Origin: Gonioctena quinquepunctata
Lineage: Eukaryota > Arthropoda > Insecta > Coleoptera > Chrysomelidae
DNA: 64,000 nt
Assembly: GCA_018342105.1 (NCBI GenBank)
Contig: JAFIRS010000376.1
Coordinates: 62,001 to 126,000 of the forward strand
Direction of reading: 5' to 3'
Shown one piece after another: positions 1 through 12,860 of this stretch. Numbering within the stretch: position 1 is the first letter of the stretch; every line of letters starts with the position of its first letter. Under the pieces are notes generated by a model. It did not search any database. It saw nothing but the letters and a program-made list of their open reading frames with translations, and had not been told where the DNA came from. The position numbers were made by a program, and so were the translations under genes.

Positions 1-144
1 ACCACCATCGATAACAAAATGACTTCTGTGAATGTTTTCGAAGGATTGGTCCAGTGGTGTAAAAACATTAAACAAAGACGACTTAGTACCTTTCCTCATG
101 CCATCCTCAGCCACAGCCTGGACCATCGAAGAAAAGTCGATTAG
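1..144 (+). other. short open frame at window edge, unassigned
   Basis: Frame 1 is open from the first base to a TAG at 142-144 (47 codons), so it may be the 3' end of a longer frame that begins outside the window. I recognise no domain. Chance is a real alternative in AT-rich DNA, although this piece is less AT-rich than its surroundings. Bases 145-1560 hold no gene I can support; 521-532 is a short poly-C run next to a 'ccaagatggcggcc' stretch of the sort found in dispersed insect repeats. Confidence 0.15.
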
Positions 145-1569
145 CGTAGCTAGCTAATAAGTGATTAAAAATATTAGATGACGAGGATTACCTTATAAGC
201 AATATGTTATGTTATATACAAGATTGGTCTGAGGTAATTTTTTTGAAAAATGTATAAAAAAAAAGTTATAGAGCAAAAAAGAAAATTTTTACAGAAATTT
301 TCTCACTTTTTTGCTTATAACTTCTTTAATTTTTAATTTAGGGCAAACAGTTATATAAACATATTTGTAGACAAAACAATTTGCTATGATTTGACAAATT
401 TTTTGTAAGACGCATAGTTTCCGAGATATTGCGAAAAAAGTGTTTTCACCCCTTTTTCCAAGATGGCGGCCGGGGGACAAGGGTGGCGACCCCACAAACT
501 TGAGGTTAAGCTTCTATTGACCCCCCCCCCCACACATGTCCCAAAAATAAAATTGCGTCCTCTAAAAAATGCAATATTCGGTCCTTAAATTGTAACATTT
601 CAATGGACTATAAAGATATAGTACGATTTCGCGAACGCCAAATGGACATTGGTCAGAGTCATAGTAAAATATAAAACTTTTTTCTTTCATACCATATTAT
701 CAATGCCAAAAATACTTGTTTGATAACAATCATTCGACCTTTTATTTCCACCTTCATACTTTTATTACAGTTAGGATTTCTGCACCATACGTTTCGAAGA
801 GACAACATAAATAAAAAAAGTGACAGACAGTCCCTGGCTCCCAAAGGAAAGACAGTTACATGTTGCCCTTTTTATGCCAACTCCAACTCGGCGTTTTCTT
901 TGCATTCATTTTTCATTTTCTTTCTGAAGGAGTTTGATATTCCGCCATTCATCAAAAAGTTTGTGTGAATTATCCACCGAAAATTCAACGAGCAATTATG
1001 TAAACGACTTTTGTTATATATACCAAACAATTTTATCTTTGTAGGGTTGAGGGTAACGGTAATTCCTCCAAACATCTTTTTTAACAAGCTAACTTCTGAA
1101 GGGTGGTCGTGGCTCCATTGTGGGATTTGATATTTTGATGAATGGAAAATTCAATTCTGATATGAAGTGGCGCGTTATTCGTAAATATAATCGTGAATAC
1201 ATAATTGAAAAGGGACGATAATTTTCCCGCATATTTAATGACCTAACGTTGGTTGTATTGTAAACATCGTTAAAACATATTCAATTATTTCAACTATAAT
1301 TATGGTTTTCAATGAGAATATAAAATGTTGTTCATTTCGATCCCTGTTCATTGGAAACAAAAACAGCATTTATATTTTTGTATAAACCTTGAACTTGTCA
1401 ATAAAAAGTTGGTAAAGGATTCAAATCTTCCTAAATGCTTCTTAATATTGTCATCTAATCTGACTTACTTCTAAAGAAAAAAGTACAACCAGAATACAAG
1501 GATATATACAGCAAGTACTTACTTGGGTTTCAATCTCAAAATCACTAACAAAACTAATGACTAATATTT

Positions 1570-1745
1570 ATTTATATAGAATTCAAAATTCGGGAAATGT
1601 TAAAATACAATGATGTACTGTTTGTCATCGGAATAAAAACTCAAATAGTATGTGATTGACACGGGTGAATGAACCTCAACTGGAAGGAGCATCCAGGATA
1701 ATCAAAAGTTATTGATTCTCAGAAATGGAAATTTACAGCGATTTT
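1570..1745 (+). repeat. dispersed repeat, copy A
   Basis: About 170 bp shows clear but diverged similarity, in the same orientation, to 20126-20292. Shared blocks include 'caatgatgt.ctgtttgtc', 'aaactcaaatagt' and 'gaaaggagcat.cagg'. No coding frame is conserved. It is an unclassified interspersed repeat. The rest of 1746-2200 shows nothing I can support. Confidence 0.5.
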
Positions 1746-2214
1746 TTATTTCCCAATGATTGTATTAATTGTTCCTTACAAGATACTGTGATAATTATGA
1801 TAAGTGAGAGTATAAAGTCAACTAGTTCTGACTTTATCACCAGTTTGGATATAACAAGGTTAGTTGTGTCCTTCACTTTTAAATTGGATATCAATCTCAT
1901 GCAACCTGCAATGTGTACATTTACCACACTATCAGTTCAACATCCTACCTTATTTAAATGTCGAGTTGAATGTTTATTGCATTCGGCAATTGCCAAAGTT
2001 TTCCTCTGAGTAGGCTACCTGAAATTAGGTGGGTGGCGCTTCCCAAAAGTTTGACGAATTTTACAAACAACAAAACAAGTTTTAATTTTTTTTAAAGATT
2101 TTTTACCACTGTAATTCGTTACAAATTGGCATTATATACTTGCCATTCGGCTTCCATTTCGTATACATTTTTAAGAGAGCTAAAAAAAAATTATCAATAA
2201 CGTTGTGACTTGAC

Positions 2215-2620
2215 GACAGGGTCTCAATCTGCCTACTCTCCAGATCTCGACGCTAGTTCTCTCCAAGGTCTCAATCTGCCTTCTCCTTCGAGAGAACTGA
2301 GGATATGAGTGAAACTCAGCAGTATTTATCCCGCGTGGAGTTAATGAAGTAGAACTGTGGGCGGGGCTTTGGGTTTAAGTTTGGAGAGGGGGTGGAGACG
2401 AAAGATCGGAGGTTTCCAAGTATTGGGCAGACAACGTCTGTCATCCCGTTCATTGAGGCAATTTGGTCGTTTTTCCATCACAATAGCTTCTCGAATGACT
2501 ATGGCCTGTTGTGTACCCTCACGAGCCATGGTTTTTGGTGTGCTCGATATCTAATTCTGTGACATGTTTCTTCGCGGTGTTTGGAAAGTGTAGAGAGTCT
2601 AAGTATCGGAGCAAGTTGAT
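2215..2620 (-). pseudogene. Penelope-like element 3' fragment
   Basis: On the minus strand a frame from about 2620 to 2341 ends in a block that resembles the C-terminal tail of Penelope-like proteins just after the GIY-YIG endonuclease: an IREAI..EKRPN.LN core, a D-rich step, then WKP. It is followed by a noncoding tail carrying two near-identical short blocks ('ctcaatctgcct' at about 2225 and 2266). The RT and the GIY-YIG core are absent, so this would be a terminal fragment. The assignment rests on recalled family motifs and is moderate. No gene is seen from 2630 to 3485. Confidence 0.4.
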
Positions 2621-3487
2621 ATTCATGAATTCGGTGGTTAACTATAAAACAATGTCTTTTTTATCAAGATTACTGAACATACTATCGATATGTGTATGGT
2701 GCGTTGACTATTCAAAATATCCCTGACTATTCCATGAATATCGGATCACATCTGATGAATAGTCCTAGACGCGTACTTTGCAAATGCTTGCTCCGAAATG
2801 GAGATATATCAATCAATTGAATTTAGGATGTCCACCTGTAGACCGGTTTCGAGTTATCTGGCAATGACCACTAACACGAATGAAATTACTAATATCTCAT
2901 CTATTTTTTAGTTGCCAAGAAGATCCCAAAAGCTGAACGGAATTGCATTTGAACACCACTCAGAGAACCGACTTGATAAACAATCATAAAACTGTAATAA
3001 TACGAATGAACTTAGCTTAACTTATTACCCATTTCATTTTCTGACTGTGGAAGGTCATTATATCCAAGAAACATATCCAAAATATGTACAGCGTTTCCCT
3101 ACATTTTTCAAATATAAGAATGAGAATTTCAGAATGGCGGCATATAGCCCAGACTTCGGTAACACGAGCTGCATTCACGAGTATTTGTGAGGTTCGATAT
3201 TTTTCATGTTGTTTTGGCTCGTTTCCGTGAAATACTGGCTAATACACTTGTTTTCCCAAATAATACGTCCACGCTGAATTTATAGTTATAGAAGGCAGCG
3301 CCGTTGGAAAACATAAAAATAATGGAATAATGAAAAAGTCATGTTGAATTCTCGGTCTGGTTTTTACGGGTTGAATTAATAACTGCCGCATTATATTCCC
3401 GTTTATTTTGGTAGACGAAGAAAGATGTTTATGAACTTTAGTCCTATGTTCCATCATTTGAGATAATCTCTTGGGTGGTGTTCATTT

Positions 3488-3716
3488 TCAAAAGGGAAAC
3501 AATCTCAATTAAATATTGAATAGAAAGATTTTTCTGAAAATTAAAAAATCTACGTAAAAATTTAAATTTTTTGTAATATTTAACAGAAAACAACTACTTT
3601 CCTGGCAAAAGTCACGCTGGACATTGAACTACATCTGATAGATATTGTCGTAGATTTTTAAGTTTTCAAAAAAATATTCCAATTCAATATTCAATTGAGA
3701 ATGTTTCCCTTTTCCT
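3488..3716. repeat. foldback (hairpin) MITE, family F1, copy 1
   Basis: The left half begins 'aaagggaaac.atctcaatt' and the right half ends with its reverse complement ('aattgagaatgtttccc'), so the whole segment folds on itself. The inner part of each arm, with 'gaaaaatc' and 'cgta' blocks, also pairs. Related copies lie at 41498-41695, 42036-42125 and 57598-58060, with a looser one at 27690-27902. No coding capacity. Bases 3720-5095 hold no gene I can support. Confidence 0.65.
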
Positions 3717-5095
3717 GGGAAGTGGTTTGGGAAAGGAGATATTTACATTGACATTATTCTTCATCAGACAGTGAATTCTAACATTCTGACAGAAAACATT
3801 TCTTTAAAGCGATATACGGCAAGTTTCGATGTAAGGGTGAGCTGACTGAGTCTGCAGAGTTTGTCACACATGAAATGCTCTAGGTGGAATAAGAGATGTG
3901 GTTTAGGAGGAACATCTACCATCTCAGTATCTGTCAAATAGAAGACGTCAATAACAAGCCTGTTCTTTCCTGAATGAAAGAACCTAAGATGGAAACAATA
4001 ATCTAGAACGGGGCAGACGCTGGTGTGGCGTGAAATCCCAATGAATTACTCAACTCATATTTTAAATAAAAGAAAAACAATGGAATGTATAATACCAGAG
4101 ATTGTATTTCACCTGATGAAGGAAATTGAGCACTTTTCCCTTAACTATCCAAATACTTATTTTTCTATCTATAAACACATTATCTCTTCATGCCATTCTG
4201 TGAATAAAATACATTAGATTCACCAAGCCAGTATCCTATTGCTTTTGAACTGCTATTCTGAGAAATTTTCTCTTGAGAAAAAAACAAATTTCCATAAGAT
4301 ATAAATTTATTTTTTGAGGAGTTCTCGTAACAACAAGAATGCACCACCACGAATGAAAAACCAAGTTTCCTTATACCCCAATCACTCAAATCATTGTGTA
4401 AAATTATCGCCCATCGTAATCATAATTCTATATTCCAATCACCTTTACGATATCATTCCATGATGGAAATTTTTCCTCTTCTTCCACTGGGAATGATTTT
4501 GAAATATTCACGGTCTGTTGAATCCGAAAATAATGTTAGCACATATAATTTACTTGAAATACACCTTGCAAGCAGCAACGGCTAATGGTTCTCCAGGAAA
4601 AATTCTGGATCACCGTGCAAGAAAAATATAATTTCGTAAGCTCTAATAAAAATATCTGGTTTGTCGATAAATCCTCTTTGATCTGATTGAAAGACGTGTG
4701 GGCACGGTTTGTATGCAATTTTATTTATAATTGAAGATTACCTGCGTGGCGATTTATAGGCAACCGAATCATAATACTCCGTTGATCTGCTATACGTGAC
4801 ATATGGCTCGAACCGAATTTATTTCTGTTTTATTTGGGGTTAGTTGCTATAGCTTATAACATCGAGAAACAACTTGCCTGTTATTCTTTCCATAATGAAA
4901 AGAAAAAAAATAAGTATTCAGTATTTTATAACTGAATTATCATAACTACTCACCTTATTATTGTATTTGGATAAATTTATTCCCAATCGGGAATAAAATA
5001 GTTTTGTCAAAATCATTAATTGAGGCAGTAGGGATAAGTTCCGCATTTTGCGTTACCTTCAAGGAATTTTCAGCAAACGAACACCAGTGTATCTA

Positions 5096-5096
<1 letters not shown>

Positions 5097-5151
<55 letters not shown>
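5097..5151. repeat. (TA)n microsatellite
   Basis: About 27 uninterrupted TA units. The open frame across it is a simple-repeat artefact. Bases 5152-6221 are AT-rich with a short (attt)n run near 5552-5578 and no supported gene. Confidence 0.95.
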
Positions 5152-5154
<3 letters not shown>

Positions 5155-6221
5155 TGCTGTGAATCATACTTGCAGTTTTGATTCCCAATTGGACGTTTTT
5201 TCACATTCTCTCAAATATTTTTCGCTATTTATTTCCCAATTAACTCCTCCACTGCATTCAGGCTATATAGTACAGTACCACACGATGTAAAAAATATATT
5301 TCGATACCATTTTTCAAGAAAAAACTAAAACGATTTATTTTTGAAATGGAAAGGCCATCCGTTATAAGTTTTCTTCAATTAATAACCTATGAAAAACTGG
5401 AAGGTCCATTTACTTAACTGTACATTATATATTGTATTTCATATGGTCTGTATATCATTTCCTTTTATCTAAATTGTTTATACTTTCACATGTTTGGAAT
5501 TTTCATGCAGTTCATGTTTCATTCATATTGTACCGCATTTTATTATATTCGAAATTTATTATTTATTTATTTATTTATTGTCCTATACCAATGAATTCCA
5601 TGTGGTATGCATCAGCCCCCTTACCTGCAGAATGTTTCTTGAATAATTTCAATTGATTAATCATAATGTTATTCGTATGTATTGTAACTAGCACAAATAT
5701 CACTGTCTATAAAATATATTTTTTGCCTCACCGTTATGCTAAGATTCCAACTGCTCGAAAATCCAAAACGTCGAAAATATTGGTCTATCCTTATCGAGAA
5801 AAATATTTATAAATTGTTGCAAACAATTCATATTGTACTTTAGAAAACATCTTTGTCTTGATACGCTTTGTATAAATCCAACTGATTACTCCCAAGACAG
5901 AACAAACTCTCCTAGTTTAATAAGCATACTTATGAAGATTTTGGATGATTCCAGGGTTAGTTGAGTATCTTGGATCTACATTATCAGAATCTCCATTAAG
6001 ATTAGTAAAGATTCAAGAACATAGACGTTCCTAAGAAATTTATTTTCTCTTAGAACTCTCACTTCAAAGAGATAACACTTTTTACAAAACGTCCCAATTT
6101 TCAAAATTCTGAGATTATTTTAGATTTAAGGATTTTTGTTCAAAACCTACGACAAAAAGCATTGATATAATGAATCGAGTGTATGAAAGCCGACAATGTA
6201 ACTTTGATATGAACACTATAG

Positions 6222-7621
6222 TCTAAGTTACGAAGTAGAGGTGACCTTTGCCTATCTCCTTACCGGATACAATGTATTTTTTATTAAATGTTATATGTTA
6301 ACAAATATATTACAAATGGCTTGCCTGATTGAATTGTGTCAAGACAATTTTTTTCACAAGCTCTTGGCTTCACATATCCCGGTGTCCGTAATCAAATCTT
6401 ACAAGTTGAATTTGACCCACTTCTAGTGAAATTTAGCAGGTGTCCAGAATTCCAGTGACAATGCATTATGAAATTTTTGTTAGAGAAAATGGCGGCTCCA
6501 TATGGCGGACGAGTTTTGTAATTATGGTCCGATTCTATTAACAATTGGTATCTGGGTGTTTTTGGGGTCAGAGATTATGAATTTTTGTCGAAATTCATAA
6601 ATTCAAGATAGCGAACGAGTTTGGTGATTATAGTCCGATTCGAAATGGCGGTTTTCGCGGTCGGAGTTTATGTAGTTTTTGTCAAAATTCATAAATTCAA
6701 GATGGAGGACGAGTTTTGTGATTATGGTCCGATTCGATTCAAAATTGGTATTTGGGGGGTTTTCGGGGTTGGAGATCATGAATTTTTTATCAAAATTATT
6801 AAATCAAAGATGGCGGCTCCAAAATGGTGGAAGAGTTTTGTGATTATGGTCCAACAAACCTAAAATAAAATTAATAGTAAAAAAAATGAAGGCAAGCTTT
6901 TATTAAAATGCGCTAAAAAGTTGAAATAATTCCTTAAGATGTGTCGCTTTTGTATTCAAACTGAAAACTTCACGCGGCAGGCTTTTGAATCTGTTGCAGA
7001 ATAACCTACTTCACCATCTAAATAAATTATTTTTCGCTTTTCAGCACATTTTCATTTCTCTTAAAATTTGTTTTTCTTTTAATTTCCTTTTAAACTTCTT
7101 GGTCTTGAAACAAAATGTATAGGAGCCGTTACCTTGAGTTTTTTAATGTTGACTATGTTATCATAATATCCGATCTCAAAAAACCCTAACATACCTGTTT
7201 TCAATAGAATAGGATCATAATCACAAAACTCATCCGCCATTTTGGAGCCACCATCTTGAATTTTTCTCGGAGATTTTGGATGAAAAATTCATAATCTCCG
7301 ACCCCGAAAATCACCATATACCAATTGTGAATCGAATCGGACGATAATCACCAAACTCGCCCGCCATCTTGCAGCCGTCATTTCGTTGTTTTCTTTAACA
7401 TATAATTCACAATGCATTGTCATCGGTATTATGAACACCTGCCAAATTTCAAGTTAATCGGATGACTAAAAATTGATCAAATTCAATTTGATTACAGACA
7501 CCGGGACACGTGAATCTATTAAGGCAAGCAATTTGTAATATTTGTTAACATATAAAATTTCATATAAAATACATTTTATCCGGTGAACAGATGGGCGAAG
7601 GTCGTTTCTACTTCGTGTCTA
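6222..7621. mobile_element. long foldback element with about 400-bp inverted arms
   Basis: The left arm starts near 6222 ('cgaagtagaggtgacctt') and the right arm ends near 7621 with its diverged reverse complement. The match continues inward through 'aacaaatattacaaat', 'cccggtgtc' and 'gacaatgcatt' to blocks with 'gatggcgg'. Inside the left arm, 6480-6850, a unit of roughly 100 bp carrying 'gattatggtccgattcg' and 'aagatggcg' is repeated about three times. No transposase is visible, so it is non-autonomous. A detached fragment of the inner arm sits at 35938-36040. The centre, 6850-7205, is unique AT-rich sequence. Confidence 0.7.
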
Positions 7622-8264
7622 TTATCTCCATTTCGTAGCTATTATATAGCGAAACACGTGTCGTGGTTTTGTAAACCCAGTTAAGTGAAAATCATTAAGT
7701 GAAGTGAGTGTCTTCTGTTTACTCTACTTCGTATCATGTACTACCACTTGTTGAGAAAACGAACTCATACATTGTAACCATGTTCAGTTTCCTCGCATTC
7801 AATTTTTCAACCTATCTGAAAGGTTACGAGTTGAATAAAGTACATTTTTGCCAATATTATGGCTGCGCCATTCGTTTAAATTTTCAGTAACCTCTGTTTC
7901 CTTCGAACGCCCATGATCATTTATAGAGTCTTAGAACCTAATCTAATTGAATTAATGGCCGCTAATTACAAGACGCGCCCAGACTGTGTGCTAGCTTTTC
8001 TCTGGCACTTTCTAGTTATCTGCAGTCTAGTAAATAGATACCTCTTGAGTTGAACACGAGATATATTTGTCTACCCGAGGGATTGTTGAATGCGTCGAGA
8101 TCGTCTTAGGTGCTTTCTCATTCTACTGAATATTTGATACATATATTATATGGGGTTGGAAGGAATTGTATGTCTACGATGGTGGGTATATTCTTCCGGA
8201 AGTTGTTCTTGGGAGTCGGTCAACCCAGAGTCGACATTTGATGGTAGGACCTCATTACAAACAG
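7622..8264. other. no supported gene
   Basis: Two short open frames occur here but neither resembles a known family, and the one near 8166-8402 runs into the inverted repeat of the next element. I see nothing else. Confidence 0.6.
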
Positions 8265-9686
8265 TTGTACCGGATTATTCACTTAGTTTTTGAGTTATTG
8301 AACGTCGAATATCTAGTTGTTACTGTAAATACCTATCCCACGAAAGTTCAAACTTATGAAGGAAGCTATGAAAATGACAACTATATTATGTTTGTTCAGT
8401 GAAATTTCTTCAATAAATTAATCAAAATGGTTTACAGTGAGGAAAAAAAAGTTCAATTATATACTTGTTATATACAAAACAAAAAATCAATCGTGCAGCA
8501 AAAAGTGCATATAGGGTGTTGTATCCAAATCTTCCAACACCGTCAGAAAATACATTCAAACATATTTAACAGAAGATGAATCATACCTTCAGTTTCAGTG
8601 AAAAAAAAGCATGTAGTTCAAGAAAACCAGGAAGAACACCTAGATATACTGCCCCATTTCGAAGGTAAGCATCCATATTAATTCGCAAATAGACTTTTTT
8701 GAAACATTGTAATATTTTTTTGAAAATTCTGAATGTAGTTTAAAAAATGTAGCCGATCAATTAAGTAAACGTTTTTTTCCAAATCCAACGTACTTTGAAA
8801 AGGAACGAAATTCTACCCATACAAGTTCTGAAAGAGGCTCATAAGATGAAAACGCTGGAATTTTGCCAATAGATGATTCAAAATTTTAATGAAGATCCCG
8901 ATTATTCAACTAAAATATTATGGAGTCATCGTTTTCTACGGCAGGAGTTTTCAATAGGATAATCGAAGGTCGCGGGAAAAAAATATACCAGAAAAAGATT
9001 GGTAAAACAAATAAAGAAAACAGGAAGAAAAACTGTTAGCGTTTGGTGAGGAATTTTTTGAAATAAAATTGTTGGCCCCATATTTTATGATAATACATTA
9101 ACAGGAGTTACCTATCAGGAAATACTCATCCCATAAGAATAAAATATTCGTATAGTGTCCTACCAGTACAAGAACATTTGAATAATGTTTCCCCAATATG
9201 GATATGAAATAATGGAAGTATTAAATGGCCACCTAACAGTCCGGACTTGACCCCTATGGGTTAATTTTTCTGGGGATTCATAAAATACATTGTTACTAAT
9301 AATAATAATATTCAACTCATTAAAGATACGATTCGACTTGAAATAGAGAATCCGAATGTCAATAATGACGCAATTTCCAATGCACTTATAAATATAAGAA
9401 CACGTTATAAATTATGCCTTGACAATGATGGTGGACACATTGAATATCTTTCATGTTATTTAAAAATAAATTTTTGTTATCTATTTTTGTACAAATATTG
9501 AACTTCTTTTCCTCACTGTGAACCATTTTGATTATTCCATTGAAGAAATGTCACCAAACAAACATAATATAATTTTCGTTTTCAAAACTTGCTTTAAAAA
9601 TGTTAACTCTCATAGGATAGGTATTCACAGTAACATCTAGTCTTACTAAGTTATTCGTCGTTTAATCACTCCAAAACGGTATAAGA
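8265..9686 (+). mobile_element. fossil mariner-like transposon with long terminal inverted repeats
   Basis: A clear inverted repeat pairs 8318-8458 with 9497-9656; weaker pairing reaches about 8265 and 9686. The innermost block is 'ttcaatta' plus 'cctcactg'/'cagtgagg'. Between the arms, 8500-9470 on the plus strand, shattered frames recall the DDE_3 domain of IS630-Tc1-mariner transposases: a TGVTYQEIL block, then PNSPDLTP and FFWG followed by a C-terminal piece ending GGHIEYL. Many stops and frameshifts show it is dead. The second-Asp region is not recognisable. Inverted arms of 140 bp or more are long for mariner elements, which usually have about 30 bp. Confidence 0.65.
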
Positions 9687-9689
9687 TAG

Positions 9690-10480
9690 GGGTAACATAT
9701 GGTATATTTTTGAAATCAGGGAAAAATATCAATCCAAAAATTCAATGATATACTCCTGGAATCTGCACGCTACTGTATTTTTGATAACATTTTATTAAAA
9801 TTCAGTCATAACCAAACAACTTATACATTCAACTTTTTGTTCTATAGGCAATAATTACGATGAAAAGTAGTGGGTAATTTAAAGTGAATAACTGTGATAT
9901 GAAAATGTGAAGAATGGAAACAAGATAAATTAGAACATTAACTGAACATTAAAGATAAATCAAAAAACGAAACATAAAAAAACTAAACGAAATATTTTAG
10001 TTTTGAAATATTGTATATTTTTTCAAAAGAAATACCTGGTAGAGGTGTGCCACAACTAAAACCGAGTCATGATAACAACACAACAACAAAGTATAATAAA
10101 TAATATATTTTAACGCACATATGTGATGTAGATCAGTTTATCTATGATTTTCAAATACAAATGGAATAATTTGATGGGATTCTAAATTAAAAACTTGTGA
10201 TGGTAATGAATAAAATTACGTAACAACCAAAAGGAGTGCTATAATGGGATCATTGACTAACAATCGTATATGAAAAAAAATCTAAGAGTACTTTAGTCAT
10301 TAGATGCCAGCCACATGCATTCAAAGCATTTGGAGAAAACAGTATTGTGTATTATTATGAGAAAAATAATACTTTTGTCATAATACCATACACTTCTTCT
10401 CACCATCATCATATGCCTAATCTGTTCCTTTATTTTCTCCTAGAAAATATTGTAATTGATGATTGAACTAGTTTTAAATT
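9690..10480. other. no supported gene
   Basis: AT-rich noncoding sequence between two transposons. No long frame, repeat array or RNA gene is seen. Confidence 0.6.
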
Positions 10481-11002
10481 AATTGATCACGCTCGTTTCG
10501 GACGTCCATCGTCTCAATGGATTTGAAGGTTTTTCACAACGTTTCGATTGCTTGTAGGTATCTGCAATCGTCTTCCCGTGAATACCGACAAGTTTAGATG
10601 CTACTTACCTATTTATATGTCTGTCGGTGCAGTGATGCGTGTGATTTCGCGCGGTGTGCTAGTTCGTGCATTTCCGCGTCTCTGCAGTCCACCAGAGAGG
10701 GCAATGAGCGGTTTCCAAACGTTCTTGATCTCAACGCTTGGTTGACTAAAGGCGATATTGGCTTCGATGTAGGCGGCCTCTTTGAACTTTCGTTTGAACC
10801 AATGCTCCTCTCTATGTAGAACACTTGCATCGTCCCATAGATTTTGATGTTTCTCCGCGTTGGGTTCATTTCTTGTGCTCATCCAATCTTACCGACAATG
10901 TTATTTTTGTCTCTCCGATGGAACTTCATGAATGCAGTTCTAAGTGATTTCGGTTCTGTTGTTAGGTTTGGTCTTGGTGAGGAAACTCCGTGAGGTATCG
11001 AA
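10481..11002 (-). repeat. inverted Penelope pLTR-like arm
   Basis: Reverse-complement copy of 12345-12917. On the minus strand it still encodes the EKHQNLWDDASVLHREEHWF block, typical of the Penelope C-terminus. Its copy of the hammerhead-like core near 10528-10570 is mutated (CTGAAGA replaced by GGGAAGA). Confidence 0.8.
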
Positions 11003-11008
11003 CTACGA

Positions 11009-12493
11009 TTGAACTACGCAGTAGCACCAAAAACCACACCCATCCTGGACATTGTAGGCTCTGTAGAGACAACCAGTAGCAGAATGAATCCTATTCAAGC
11101 GGAAAAATGCAGATGGAAAGTGAAGGAGACACCTGAGAAGGAGCGAAATCCCCGGAGAAACATCAGTGCTGGAAGACAGAGGGCCTTCAAAATCCTCCAA
11201 AATAATTCATCTATAAAGATTCTTTCAGCCGAGAAAAGAAACGCCACAGTTATCATGGACACCAAAACATATGATGACACTATAGAGTCGGTACTCCACA
11301 CTGGAAACTATAAACTCCTACAGAAAGATCCAACACCCTCTATAGAGAGAGATCTACAAACCCTCTGAAGAAATATAAAACTTCCATTCCAGACAACGAA
11401 CGATCACATCTGACGCCATACTACCTCATCTCCACGGACTCCCGAAAATCCATAATCCAGACATCTCGGAACTTACCAACTCACAAGTAATTGAAATAAC
11501 TCCTACCGATACTACAACCCTTACAAGGGAAAAGCATTACATACGTTAAAAATTCCATGCACTTCGTAGACACCATCAATAATATTGAACTTAAACCAGA
11601 GGATCGTTTCGTCAGCCTTAACAACAATGTCCCCATAGAGGAATCCCTTAGCATCATCAAATGGAAACTCGAAGGGGATAACCAGATCCATGAAAGGAGT
11701 GACCTTTCCATCGAAGTGATATTCAAATTACTGCAGTGCTGCCTACACAATGCATATTTCCAAGAAAAGGACCGATTCTTCTCTCAAGACAACGGACTCC
11801 CGATAGGTCCACTTTCTGTTATTATTGCCAACATATACATGGAGTGAACAGAACACAAACCAAAACTATGGAGCCACGGAGATAAACATTTTCAAGAATT
11901 CCTCTGAAGAATTGACAGCATCAGGGATTCGATCGAATTCACAATGGAAATGGAAAGCAACAATACTTCACCTCTTCTTGATGTTAATGGCAACGACATC
12001 TGCACTTCCGTCTTTAAAAAAAAGGCACATACCAGTGTCTCCACTACAGCTCCAACAATCCGATTTCTACAATGAAAGGGATGTAAAAACATTGGTGGGA
12101 AGAGCGAAACATATACAACAAGGAGTCACTAGATGCCGAGTCAAACCACATCAGAGAGGATTTTCACCGAATTGGATACCCCGAGAAACTCGTGGGAGGA
12201 GTATTGAAACAACTCGAGAAAACGAAGACATCCAAAGAGCAACAACAAAGCACGCAGTGATCTACCTCCGGTACATAAGAGGTGTATCCGAGAATATCAG
12301 AAGGATTAGAAACAAGTTCAATATCAAGAGCTGTTTCCGATCCGGCGGTACTTTACGGAGTTTCCTCACCAAGATCAAACCTGACAGCAGAACCGAAATC
12401 CGTCACAACTGCATCTACGAAGTTCCATGTGAATGCGGAGATTCCTACATCGGATTGACAAAGAGGCCATTGTCGGTAAGATTGGATGAATAA
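11009..12493 (+). pseudogene. Penelope-like RT plus GIY-YIG protein, broken
   Basis: Three plus-strand frames together cover the protein. 11009-11368 matches the N-terminal region before the RT, with AEKRNATVIMD and LLQKDPTPS..R blocks (family consensus ADKGNATVVMD, KDPT). 11557-11847 holds the RT core start: HFVDTI, VSLNNNVPIEESL and, near the end, NGLPIG..SVIIANIYME. 11825-12493 carries the GVSENIRRI...FRSGGTLRSFL linker and a GIY-YIG-like end, IYEVPCECGDSYIGLT. The region between ANIYME and the linker is deleted so that KLW joins directly to SHG, and the catalytic YxDD motif is gone. Frameshifts at about 11370 and 11850 and the missing motif make it a pseudogene. The first frame begins at a non-ATG codon because the 5' end is truncated. 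Confidence 0.85.
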
Positions 12494-12824
12494 AAGAAAC
12501 GTCAAAATCTGGAATTGCTGACGCACCATCAAATTCTATGGGACAACGCACGCGTTCTACATAGATAGGAGCATTGGTTCAAACGAAAGATCAAGAAGGC
12601 CGCCTACATCGAGGCCAATAACGCATTCAGTCAACCAAGCTTTGAGATCAAAAACGTTTGGAAATAGGTCATTGCCCTCTCTGGCGGACTGCAGAGGCGC
12701 GGAAATCCACGCACCAGTACACCGCGCGAAATCACACGCATCATGTACATGGTGGAATTACACGTAACACTGCACCGACAGACTTATAAATAGGTAAGTA
12801 GCACCTAAACTTGTCAGTATTCAC

Positions 12825-12860
12825 CTGAAGATGATTGCAGATACAAGCAATCGAAACGTC
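12825..12860 (+). ncRNA. hammerhead-ribozyme-like core in Penelope 3' end
   Basis: CTGAAGA at 12825-12831 is followed by a perfect small stem (gattgc / gcaatc) with its loop, then GAAAC and GTC at 12853-12860. CUGAnGA, helix II, GAAA is the conserved hammerhead core, and Penelope-like elements are known to carry such motifs in their pLTRs. I did not verify helices I and III. Confidence 0.55.

Noticed and set aside
5048..5290. Open frame over a (TA)n tract
   Set aside because: TA repeats read as IYIY in any frame; no other support. The same applies to 14586-14804 and 56007-56201.
8166..8402. 78-codon plus-strand frame
   Set aside because: It lies largely in the inverted arm of the mariner fossil, and its reverse-complement partner has no frame.
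10609..10882. Minus-strand frames that look like a gene divergent from the Penelope element
   Set aside because: They are the inverted copy of the element's own C-terminus (12345-12917), not a separate gene.
11481..11750. Minus-strand frame opposite the Penelope RT
   Set aside because: Shadow of the plus-strand RT core, which has recognisable motifs.
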